Source: Euglena gracilis
Taxonomy: Eukaryota > Euglenida > Euglenophyceae > Euglenales
NCBI GenBank assembly: GCA_039621445.1
Contig: CP154955.1
Location: 33,525,417 to 33,589,416 of the forward strand
Length of the DNA: 64,000 nt
Direction of reading: 5' to 3'
Shown: positions 36,201-44,000 of the stretch, one piece after another
Layout: each line of letters opens with the position of its first letter
Position numbering within the stretch: position 1 is the first letter of the stretch
Notes under the pieces: generated by a model
Databases searched by the model: none
Told to the model about the DNA's origin: nothing
Seen by the model: the letters and a program-made list of their open reading frames with translations, nothing else
Translations under genes and position numbers: made by a program

Positions 36201-37102
36201 GGTCGGCCGGTGGCAGAAAGGGCAACGCCGTCTAACACGGTGACCAGAGGGGAAGGAGGGGCAAGTGGGTCACGAGACACGCACGTGACGTGCGTGACGC
36301 GGACGTGACATCACCGCATCGTGACGTGGGGCGATGCGGTGATAGCGCTGCCGGGGAGCTGCCAATTTGCCCCTTGCAGCCAGTCCCCCGGGCGAGTGGG
36401 CGGTGGCGAACTGCGGGGTGCCAGTCCCCCGACAGTGCCCCCCCCCCCAGCCCCAGGCGGGGGGAGGGCGAGGCCGGCACAGTGCTGCGGCAGGTCCAGG
36501 CGTTCGATCCGACCGCAGCAACGGAGCGGCGGCGGTTCCTGCGGGCGCAGCAGGCGCTGCTCAGCTTCACCGACGAGCGGTCGGTCGGCGGCCAGGCGAG
36601 CGTGCCCATCGCCCGCCTCTACGAGTGGACCAACGTGGCCATCATGCTGTGGCTAGGGCGGGCTGGGGCCACTGGGCTGGGCTGGGCTGGGCTGGGCTGG
36701 GCAGGGGGGGGGTCAGCCAGCAGCAGCCTTTTTCCAGCCGGCCCAAATTTTCCAGCCGCTGAGCTGGACCCCCTCCCCCCGCCAGGTACGGATCATCCAG
36801 TCATCCTCCTGCCGTGACCCTCCCCTTCCTGTCCCCTTCTGCCAAGGCACCACCCCTGGGGGTTGCCGTGGGAGGTGGAACTGGGAGGTGGCGCTGCAGC
36901 CAGTCGTGGCCACTGCGACGCCACGTCCCCGGCGACCCTCCCCCCCAGGCGGCCCTGAGGGCGGGTGGCCAGCGGCCAGATCCGGGAGCTGCACGCCCGC
37001 GGGGAGCTGGCGGTGCAGCTGGCGGACCGCGATGTGGACGTTCTGGAAGACGTGCCGCCCCCTGTCGAAGGGGACGACATCCCGCCCTCCCCAACGCAGT
37101 GA
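24129..37102 (+). CDS. Multi-exon gene of unknown function with a dynein-stalk-like C-terminus
   Basis: About twenty + strand exon candidates are read from AG/GT signals and GC-rich frames: 24129-24216, 24524-24609, about 24880-25044, 25881-25962, 26053-26135, 27082-27270, 27814-28014, 28423-28614, about 28769-28890, about 29171-29325, 29409-29501, about 31335-31471, about 33360-33450, about 33600-33690, about 34171-34370, about 34450-34545, about 34945-35025, about 35212-35375, about 36000-36171, about 36458-36648 and about 36951-37102. Most encode compact globular-looking segments I cannot assign. The last exons resemble the helical base of the dynein heavy-chain stalk. A stop is in frame at 37100-37102. 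The gene could include the coiled-coil exons upstream (11-23.5 kb); I see no stop or start between them. Several exon phases do not match, so some exons are missing or have indels. Confidence 0.5.
24524..24609 (+). CDS. Exon, unrecognised
   Basis: It follows ACTGAG and ends before a canonical GTGAGG. It encodes VMLPGFAVYVGEHDRATGHL, a beta-like segment. If not spliced, the frame stops immediately at the donor. Confidence 0.55.
24880..25044 (+). CDS. Exon, unrecognised, Cys-containing
   Basis: It encodes SDSCSEEMRTGACTRDLRQR and a following Val/His-rich segment. Acceptors CACCAG or GGGCAG are possible, and the donor is GTGGTG or GTGACG near 25044. Confidence 0.5.
25881..25962 (+). CDS. Exon, unrecognised
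   Basis: It follows CCCCCAG and precedes GTGATG. It encodes PVTPGDFYAQPLVLPDGEVP and onward. Confidence 0.5.
26053..26135 (+). CDS. Exon, unrecognised, CxxC-containing
   Basis: It encodes AVLCCDTCRGNRVTVQPENV. The acceptor is GTGTAG and the donor GTGGAC; both are tentative. Confidence 0.45.
26400..26900. other. Intronic sequence with an inverted-repeat element
   Basis: GGTCGGGCCGC...CGGCCCC-type blocks at 26240-26340 and 26700-26800 recur in both orientations (for example ACACACGATTTTGGTTGGGTCG against AATAGGATTTTGGTCGGGCC). CAGGGTGCTCAGCG and GGTAGCTGGCACCCTGTAGG near 26495 and 26620 suggest another small inverted-repeat element. No exon seen. Confidence 0.35.
27082..27270 (+). CDS. Exon, unrecognised, well supported
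   Basis: It follows a C-run and CCCAG. It encodes MTDYQLDFFAQLCDILAKRA then FEIDFAELADLRRIGRDPFS, a typical globular helix-rich segment. The donor is a GT inside or after the G-run near 27270. Confidence 0.6.
27430..27813. mobile_element. Foldback element, family GGGTTAC...CCTCC
   Basis: The left end is GAGGGTTACCCTTGCAGGATGCTCGAG. The arms include AGCTTG-GACGTA-CAAGCT palindromes. The core TTCGTTATTTTGGGGCTTGGAAAACAGTT is shared with the elements at 29.9, 30.8 and 32.2-32.9 kb, followed by an AC microsatellite. The right end is GCGGAGCATCCTCCCACAGT. The acceptor of the next exon appears to be this terminal CACAG. Confidence 0.55.
27814..28014 (+). CDS. Exon, unrecognised, well supported
   Basis: The acceptor CCCACAG ends at 27813 and the donor GTCAGC starts at 28015. 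It encodes NPAGDLYREAARVIFERVGP, then DSNVYVSVLDSFQRHATVVA and a Cys/Lys/Arg tail. The helical periodicity and GC-rich third positions are convincing. Confidence 0.6.
28423..28614 (+). CDS. Exon, unrecognised
   Basis: The acceptor is CCCCCCCAG and the donor GTGGGT. It encodes TAMLGKYLTRTRSPPGVTFD and FCERRHKTDRVHDNHFLFPN, with a Pro/Arg/Cys end. Confidence 0.6.
28769..28890 (+). CDS. Exon, unrecognised, limits tentative
   Basis: It encodes APRKVHSDCLLLLGLRSG near its end, before GTCTGG. The upstream Ala/Gln part and the acceptor (TGTCACAG at 28757-28764) are uncertain. Confidence 0.4.
29171..29325 (+). CDS. Exon, unrecognised, limits tentative
   Basis: It encodes NMVMGVVGVEAAMLTKVQIQ and AIHPGFSLVLGIC, a hydrophobic, globular-looking segment. 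Confidence 0.4.
29409..29501 (+). CDS. Exon with canonical splice sites, unrecognised
   Basis: The acceptor is CTCTTTCAG and the donor GTAAGC, with exactly 31 codons, phase 0 at both ends. It encodes DLSKQRPSVANRIQNALQTT. The splice signals are the best in this gene. Confidence 0.6.
29685..30066. mobile_element. Foldback element
   Basis: The left arm has GTGCTCGAGCTCGAATGTTCGAGC...GAGCATCC and two further GAGGATGCT-type palindromes at 29770-29840. The core has GCGCACACAGGGCATATG and GGGCCCTCTGAACAGTT. The right end is CATCCTCCTACAGTAACCC (30045-30064). Confidence 0.6.
30070..30565. other. AT-rich intron segment
   Basis: It contains repeated GTGTTCACC(A/T)...TTTTTT motifs (30120-30270). No exon is supported. 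Confidence 0.4.
30565..31187. mobile_element. Foldback element with three internal tandem repeats
   Basis: It carries GAGGATGCTTTCC...GAGCATCCTC arms at 30595-30665 and 31010-31160. Between them are three copies, about 95-100 bp each, of a unit with GTTGCGCACACAGGGCAT and GGGCCCTCTGAACAGTT (30726-30990). The right end CATCCCCCTAT...GGCAACCCTGCC is a degenerate CCTCCTACxGTAACCC. Confidence 0.6.
31335..31471 (+). CDS. Exon, unrecognised
   Basis: It encodes GGRVVDVLNGYGPSLVRHYM and MAQMGRQCLQWIRFNTKLDY. The donor GTCCCC sits before a C-run. It is convincingly coding by composition, but the acceptor is uncertain. Confidence 0.55.
31896..33145. mobile_element. Foldback element, most complete copy (1.25 kb)
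   Basis: The left end GGTTACGGTAGGAGGATGCTC and right end GAGCATCCTCC-TAGCGTAACC are inverted repeats (about 21/22). Both flanks hold arrays of the 22-bp palindrome GAGGATGCTCATGAGCATCC(TC). Three copies lie at 32011-32118 and six at about 32908-33114, spaced about 33 bp by GAGCGACACTC-like linkers. The centre (32200-32905) is a tandem array. No protein-coding frame other than repeat artefacts was seen. Confidence 0.8.
32200..32905. repeat. Tandem array inside the foldback element
   Basis: Two interspersed modules repeat. Module A is GGGATTTTGTTATTTTGGGG-CCCTCGAACAGTTGAGCAACAGAA. Module B is a unit of about 34 bp, GGGATTTGCCCCCC-AAAACGACTTGGAAACACAA. Five to six A modules are separated by one to three B modules. 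Confidence 0.9.
33360..33450 (+). CDS. Exon, unrecognised
   Basis: It encodes GYLSLTDHFGNFRVLVTTKP and an Ala/Arg tail, beta-like. It comes after long C/G runs that obscure the acceptor. Confidence 0.45.
33600..33690 (+). CDS. Exon, unrecognised
   Basis: It follows GCCTGCAG and encodes GGQPLYFPSVQEAVHEG. The donor is unclear (GTGTGG near 33691). Confidence 0.4.
34171..34370 (+). CDS. Exon, unrecognised
   Basis: It encodes PQFFRKAMEFSDGQLLLCPA then LLGRGEEGGLGGRPASG. The limits are tentative. Confidence 0.45.
34450..34545 (+). CDS. Exon, unrecognised
   Basis: It encodes PGIVVFDTVGVRPGQKAEID and PKDQAVGRVLPQ, Ig-like beta in character. The limits are tentative. Confidence 0.45.
34945..35025 (+). 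CDS. Exon, unrecognised helix
   Basis: It follows CCCAG-type sequence and encodes AGTRQGIVQATQILEELFLE and VVEDETFPG. Confidence 0.5.
35212..35375 (+). CDS. Exon, unrecognised helix
   Basis: It encodes PLKLEELVGSTHVRFLKRVF and MHANREVLMLNAQTTSAKR. The acceptor and donor are not clear. Confidence 0.5.
35526..35776. mobile_element. hAT-like MITE, 251 bp
   Basis: The left end is CAGGGGTTTTTTTTTTAAG and the right end CTTAAAAAAAGCCCCTG. The flanking octamers CTTCAATT and GTCCAATT match at 6 of 8 positions, as expected for a diverged 8-bp target duplication. The interior has GGTATACTTTTCTGTGCCAA and a TGCTATTTTTAGCA palindrome. Related elements lie at 31690-31895 and 50770-50930. Confidence 0.65.
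36000..36171 (+). CDS. Exon, dynein-stalk-like part 1
   Basis: It encodes SVMEIARYNVPPAAVGRVMY then ALLHLLGKVDARQPAWKELR and NFVK before GTGGAC. The pattern E-I-x(5)-PP-x-x-V-x-x-VM-x-A-x-LLG followed by W-x-E matches the start of the dynein heavy-chain coiled-coil stalk region. Confidence 0.6.
36458..36648 (+). CDS. Exon, dynein-stalk-like part 2
   Basis: It encodes VLRQVQAFDPTAATERRRFL, a middle part, and SVPIARLYEWTNVAIML before GTGGCT. FDP and the S...A.LYEW segment align with the FD(K)...SKAAxxLCxW part of the stalk base. The phase does not match the previous exon as drawn, so an indel or a shifted acceptor is likely. Confidence 0.55.
36951..37102 (+). CDS. Terminal exon of the dynein-stalk-like gene
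   Basis: It follows CCCCCAG. The frame reads QIRELHARGELAVQLADRDV then an acidic Asp/Glu/Pro tail and stops at TGA 37100-37102. There is no AAA+ or microtubule-binding sequence after the stalk-like part, so this is not a complete dynein. Confidence 0.55.
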
Positions 37103-37971
37103 CGCTGTGCCGGCACAGTGGGCAGTACCCCCTTGGTCCCATTGCGTAGGACAGAATTATTTGAGGGCCACGAGAGGCACTGTGTTTTTTTGGGTTCATT
37201 TGCAGGTCCAGCACATTTTTGGGTTTGCACGGGCTCAGCATGCAGCCTCCTTGCATGCCACAAAGCGTCGCAAGAAAACAGGACAATGAAATTGTGGATG
37301 GCGTGGGTGGGGGAGGGGCAGGGATGCACGGGAATCCCCGAAACCCCATGGTTGGTGGGTGGGGGGGGGGTGACCCCCCTCCATCCTGGTGGGGGGGGGG
37401 GTCCGAACAACCTTCCTGTGTTTCTGGCGGCGCCGCTTTTTTGGTCACATTTTTTCCTTCGATGCCTTCGGTGCCGACGGAGTTTCTCTTTGGAATCTGC
37501 CATGGTGGGTTGGGGACCCCCCATCGTGTGGTCCTGGGGGATGTACCACAGTGCTTGTATGATGCTGTGCCTCTTCGCTCCCTTCCTCTCCCCCACTTCG
37601 GTTCGAGACTGCTTTCAGCTTTCCTCCCTGATCGGACCCTGCGATCGACTCATTTCTTTACCTCTTCGCTGTACAAGCCCCCTGCACCAAGAACGGTCGA
37701 TGCCACCATGGCTAGCTGTATTCCGCCACTGTTTTTCTGTGGCCCGCTACTCTTTGAAGGCAACCAACATCTGGAATGACATCCGGAACCCGAAATGGAT
37801 CTGGTCCGTGTCAGACGTGACGTCACCAGGGCTTCCCCACCTTCCTTGGGATAGAGGCACCGTTCAAATGGGTGCCTCTGTCCCAAGACGCCCCCACTAG
37901 TCAGCTGTGACTCTTATGACTTTCCTTCCCCACCAATCCACCCCTCTCCCGCGGCAGACTGCCTCCGACCC
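37103..37971 (+). other. Intergenic spacer / promoter side of the acyltransferase gene
   Basis: No exon is supported. It holds G-runs near 37360-37400 and a TGGGGGATGTACCACAGTGCTTG stretch. A pyrimidine-rich stretch precedes the predicted start codon. No TATA element is convincing. Confidence 0.35.
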
Positions 37972-38047
37972 ATGCTGCGCGCCCTGGCCTACGCCTCCCT
38001 CGGCGGGGCGTACACCCTCGTCCTGCTGGCGACCATGTTCTTCAACT
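37972..38047 (+). CDS. Acyltransferase exon 1
   Basis: The start ATG at 37972 opens a hydrophobic N-terminal segment, LRALAYASLGGAYTLVLLAT, typical of AGPAT N-terminal membrane anchors. The donor GTAACC is at 38048. Confidence 0.65.
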
Positions 38048-41000
38048 GTAACCAGGGCCTCGCTGCAGCCAGAACCGACCCCATCCGGGGAGGCTCGCCA
38101 GCCCGCCGCCTTTTCCCGCCAGCCCCACTGTCCCTGCTCGGAGGCCGCCAGCGGGTGGAAGGGAGGTCAGGGACGCCCTGACTGCAACGTGCTGCTCATT
38201 GCATCGCTGCTGGTGGTGGCGCCCATCTTCCCCGGGGGCCACCAGTGGTTGCTCAACTTTGTGGCCCGCCACACATGGCGGGCGGTGACGTGGTGGTGCG
38301 TGTGGCGGGGTCTGGACGTGGAGTTCTACGGCGACGTTGGTGCCCTGTCCGCCCTTGAGGCCGCCGACATGGATGATTTTCAGGGATGGCGAGGTAATTT
38401 TTTTTGCCGAGCTTGCGGTGTAGGTTTGTTCACTGACCTGGGGATCAGAGCTTTCTCCAGCCCCCCTGAGCCCCTGAGCTGAACAACGAACAATCATCCC
38501 CACACACGTGTGTTTTCTTTGGGTGTTGTTTGGGTGGTATGTTATTCTCGCATGCATTCTTAAGGAACGTCATTGAGGAGCTTTTGAATGGTAAAAGTCC
38601 CTAGCAGGGGAAAGCGACAAAAATATTTTCCCACCTATTATAAACACGAGCATTTCACCAGCCTTAATTGAACTGTCAGGAAACCTGTCGGGTGGCAATA
38701 CCCTGGGCAAAACCTTAGCAAAATCCACTTTTCACGCGCTTTGCGTGTTGAAGAGATCCATCCATTCACTTCGCCCTGACCCAATGGGGAGGCAGGTGGG
38801 TTTGGAATGTGGTTGGCGCAGTAAAGTCGGCCTCTTTGGGTTGGGGGTCACTTTGGGGAGAATTTGATTGGGAAGTCATCCTGTCTCCTTCCCCGGCTCA
38901 TTGCCCCAACAGCCTGAGAGCCGAACCTAAGGGGGTCATGCTGACTCAAATGGGCTGGAGCCAACGACCCACCCAGTCAAATCCCTTTGAAAGAGGAGGG
39001 ATGTCTTGACCCGACAGCCGAGCGGTGGGGGGCGACTCCTGCAACCTCACGAGGTGGTGCGGGGGAGGCCACTTTGCGAGTAAACCCGACAAAGCAAGCA
39101 GGTGGGTAGGTGGGTAGGTAGGGAGGCAGGTAAACCCCCCAAATAAAATTCCCGGGGGGTATGTTCTTTGGGCAGCCAAAGTTGGGGCCGGGGGTATATT
39201 ATTTGGGGGGGGGTGTATTATTTGGGCAATTCTTTTCAGACTCAAAACAGACCCGCCCAAAAGGCACATTTTATATAACTTCTGCATTTTTCTCGTTTTT
39301 GACGCTATGTTTGAGGTTTGGTAACAGTCATTTTTTCCAAAATGTGTTGTTTTTGGACAGAAGTCAAGCATTTTCTCCCTTTCTCGATTTCCCTCTCTGG
39401 GGTGCTGCAGGGGGGGGGGGTATATTATTTGGGCAGCCAAAGTCCTCAACCAGGGGGGGCGTATATTATTTGGGAGGTATATTGTTTGGGAGGGGGTGTT
39501 AGGTTTTACCGCCATGCAAATCTCTAAACCTACCTCCCCCCCCCTCGTCCCCCTCCTCCTTACATGCAAACATGGCCCCCCTGAAGTTGGCCTGGCCTTT
39601 TGTACATGGCCACCAAAATTCTTAACATGCAAACTTGGCCCCCCTAAGGTTGGACCCCTGGCCTTATCTTCAATCATGGCCCGGGCCAAGCGCCCGGAGG
39701 GGGGAGATACCCCCCCCCCCCTATGTCCAACGACCCCCCTATGTCCAATGACCACCCCCCCCGGTCAGAGGACACCTTTTCGGAGGTTTGACCAAATTTT
39801 TGGTCCCGGAGTGAAGTGCCGGGACGAAAATTTTTGCCCAAAAATTGGCCAAAAGTTTGGCCAAAATGCCATTTTTGACACTTTTTGGACAAAAATTTGT
39901 CAAAATTGCCCAAAATTTTCGGCACAAAGCGCTGGAAGGGAAAATTTGGGCATTTGGGTGGGTAGGGACCCGGGTACCCACCAACTTTCTTTTGACCCCA
40001 TGTCCAACGACCACCCCCCCCCCCCCCCCCGTTAGAGGACAGAGGTTACCGGTCATTGGACATAGGGGGGGGTACCATTCCTCTTCCGCTCCAGCTGGAC
40101 AAGTTTGCCGGCACTGGGTGGGGGCGACAGGTTCGGGGCGGAGGGGCCGGCTCCAAAGCGCCCCCAGGGGCGCCCCCGAAGGCGCTGGAGGGCTGCAGCA
40201 AGGTGGTGCTGTGCAACCACCGGTCCCTGACCGACAGCATGGCCATGGCGTTGCTGCACACCGGGCCGGCCGGCCGCGGCGGAGCGAACCGCCCGCTTGA
40301 ACCGGTCACCGTCCCTCTGGATCGCGAGGAGGGCGATTCGGCCCCGCCGGTGTTCCCAAACATCCCGGCAAGCCCGCGAACACCGCTGCAACCATTGACC
40401 CAAACAAACAGACCGAGACCCGGTGGTCCCGGTCGGGCCCGGTGGGCGGCTTGTGTATGACCCCTGCCCAGGTGCTGCTTTCAGGGACGGTGCAGGTGCA
40501 GCGGCCTCCGTTTGGCGATTATCGTGGGGGACCCACCAAATCCGGGTCATTGCTCGGCGGGGCAGGGTAGGGGTCAGACATTCATTTAGTGTGGTACACC
40601 AAGGTTGTCATTTTGTGGTTCACTGTGGACAGCAAATTTTTTTTTGTGGTTCACCTGTGGACACCAAAAAAGCGTTTGTGCTTCATATGTGGACACCAAA
40701 CGTTTGGGTCAAAAAAAATCGACTTTTCTAAAATTTCTCGAAAATGGTGGGGAGTCAAAGGAAACATCCGGAGACCTCTTTGAAGCCCTATCTGAGGGTA
40801 TTTTGATTTCGCCACATCTCCCGCCCAGCTCGGGTTACGGCCAGTTTTCGGCCAATTTGGGCCAGTTTGCGCAGTTTTGGCCTGTTTTGATTTAGCCACT
40901 TTATGCCATTTTTGGGTTGAAAAAGTCGAAAAGATTTGGAAAAAAGTCGAAACCATTTTTTTTTGCCCGAAACGATGTTTCCCGGACCCGGAAGAACTTT

Positions 41001-44000
41001 TTTTTGAGCCGAAAATTAACGTTTTTCGACCCCCCCCCCCCCAGCGTTTGATATAAGGAGGGCGCACATGGTTTAGGTGGGGGGGTGTCCCCCCCCCCTC
41101 CTGGCCCGCAGGGGGGGCCCGGACCACCCCCCCACCTGCCAGGGGGGTCCGGACCGACCCTCGGGGGGTTCCCGGGACCTCCCCCCAAAAGGGTCAATTT
41201 TTTTCCTCCGGCGCTTTGCGCCGAAATTTTTTTTGCATTTTTGGCACATTTTTGCCCAAAAAGTGCCCAAAATGGCACTTTTGGTCGTTTTGGGGGTCAA
41301 AAATTTTCGGCCCGGCGCTTTGCGCCGGGCCGAAATTCGGTAACCCTGACCGCGCCACTGTTTAGGTGGGGGGGGTGTCCCCCCACCCCCCCCCCTCCTG
41401 GCCCGCAGGGGGGGGGGTCCGGACCACCCCCCCCCACCTGTCCTTATATCGAACCCTGACCCCCCGCCTCCCCATTTTTGGCCCGGAACCCATGCATTCG
41501 GGGGCAAATTTTTATATTGAGCCTCAAGAGGGTCCTAAAATACACCCGGCGCAAAGCGCCGGAAGATTTTTTGCCCCCGCAGAGCAGGGGGGTTGGGGGA
41601 CCCCCCTTCCGAAACTGGGGGGGGGCGGGGGTTTGAACAGTGTTGAGATCTTAATGGGACTTGCACGTAATGGACGGCTGTAAAGGCCAGCATTGCAAAT
41701 TTCGCATAAATTATGATTTACAAATTACACACCTGCAATTTACGGTTACTTACAGTAATTTTTGAAAGGTTAAGAGGTCAGCGACCCCCTCCCCGCACCC
41801 CTTTTCTTCAATTTTTCGATTTTTTTTTTAACCTGGAAACTGAGAAAATTCGGCGACCGAAAACCGGAGGTTGGGTCCCCCACCCCTCCCCCTCCAAGAT
41901 TCCCAAACAAGCCTGGGGGTGTGATTCGCTGCCACATTTTACGGATTGAGCCGGAGCAAAGGTCCACAATTTGGCTGAGGTGTCGTAAGATCAATCCGCT
42001 TTTAGTTGTAAAATTTGTTTTTTTTTCGATCCTCAATCAAGTTTTGTGGGCAACAGAATTTTTTGTGGACACCAAAAAATTTTCTGTGGTTCACCTGTGG
42101 ACACCAAAATTTTTTTTGTGGTCCACATGTGGACACCAAGAAGTTTTTTGCGGTTCACCTGTGGACACCAAAAAAATTTTTGTGGTTCACACATCTTTTG
42201 TGAACCACACTAAATGAATGTCTGGTAGGGGTAGGGGCTGGGGGCGGGGTGACCCACCCAAACAATACCCCCCCCGGGAGTATTATTTTTTTCGCCCGAA
42301 GTCCCGGCCTGGGAGGGGTATTATTTGGGGGGTATTATTTCCCAAAAAATTTCGAAATTTGTCGAAGTTCTGTAGGAGCAAAAATAGCGCCTAAACCCCC
42401 CTTTGGGGTCATTTTTTGTACGTTCTCATGAAATTTAGCATTTTTTTGGAGGCCAGATGAACCAGAAAAATCCATTTTTTTTCGTAATTTGTTGTTAGAG
42501 ACTGTGATTTTTACTTACATTTTCAGGTCAAAAATCCGGGTCCTCGGCCCGAAACTGGGAGGGGGTATTAATTCGGCGGCCGAAGTTGGACCCCGAGGGG
42601 GGGGGTATTATTCTTGTTATTTGGGGAGGGGTATTATTTGGGGGGAGGGTTTATCTGCTGGAGGATGCTCGAGGTCAAACGTTCGAGGTCGAGCATGCTC
42701 GAATGTCTTAGAAACGTCGACCTCGAAAAACATTTGAGGATGCTCTCGGGCATTCCTGAATGACCTCCAACGTGCTCGAACGACGTTCAAGGATGCTCGA
42801 GAGTGTCGTTGAGCACCTCCTCCGACCGTGACCCTCCGGGGAGGTGGGCTCGGCCGCCCGGTGGCCGCGATCGAGACCTTCGCGTCCGTCGCCTTCCTGC
42901 GGGCCTTTATCAAGCGGGCCCTCGCCCTGCAGCCCATCGTGGGCTGGTTCTACTGCCTCCTGAACTTCGTCTCCGTCCACCGCTCCCGCCCATGCTGGTA
43001 TATCGTCCCCCCTCCCCTCCCCCTGGCCCGTGGACATCCCAGCCGACCGGGGGGGGGGTAACCGTTCGATCTCGAGCCTCCTCTAACGACCTCGAACGTC
43101 CGCGTTTTTGCGCGGCGGTCAACGTGCACAGCAAACGGGGTTGAAAAAAGGCGTTATGTTGTTAATTGAAGGGACAGGGTTAGGTCAACACGCACACAAA
43201 ATGGCTGAAAATTGCATGGCACAGGGGGGTCCTGTGCCAAAAAGTTTCGTTGCCTCCAGTTCCCTGTTTGCTGTCCTGGGTCTCGTGATGAATACGTCCA
43301 TGTTCGTAGGAGGAGGCTCCAGAGCCTCCTCGAACGACCTCGAACGACGTTCAAGAAGGCGCTGGAGCTTCCTCCTACGGCGCTTCCTCCTACTGTAACT
43401 CTCCTGGTGGATGAGAACGCTGCTGAAGAGCTCCCGCCCAGGGTTGTGTGCGAGGAGGGTGTCCAGGGTTTAGGTCCTCCTGGAAATGAACCTTCCATCT
43501 GAACAGCAATCACAAAAAAAAACAAAACAATCCAGTGAAAAATTGCGATAATCTTGTAAAGGTTTAAATTAAATTCTTTCAAAAGCAAACAATGTTTTTT
43601 TCAAACACCCTAAATCATCCTTTCAGCAAGGTGGGGTAATTCTTCTGTTGGCCAGCTGTATCTCATCTGTGCCCCCCCGTGTCCGACCCCCCCCCCCACC
43701 AGCCCGTTGGTGCAAACCCTGGCCCCCCAAAACCAACTCCCGAGGGTTGCCGCCCGGCTCCTGCCTGGAGGGGGTCGGCATAGGGTGGGGTGGGAGGGGG
43801 TCCCGGGGTGGGGGGGGGGCAGCGGGCGGGCCGCCGGAACTTCGAGAAGGACGCGCCTTCCATCAAGCGCCAGTTGGGGAAGCTCGCCAGCGCGGCGGCG
43901 CGGGACCAGGCTGCTTTTTGAAGGTGGTGCTGACCCACCACGGGGGGGGGGGGGTAGTGCCTGCCTGTGCAGGCACCCCAAGGCACTCCGGACCCCCCTC

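Noticed and set aside
36000-37102. Complete dynein heavy chain gene
   Set aside because: Only the stalk-base pattern is present; no P-loop, AAA+ modules or tail sequence precede it and the frame stops soon after.
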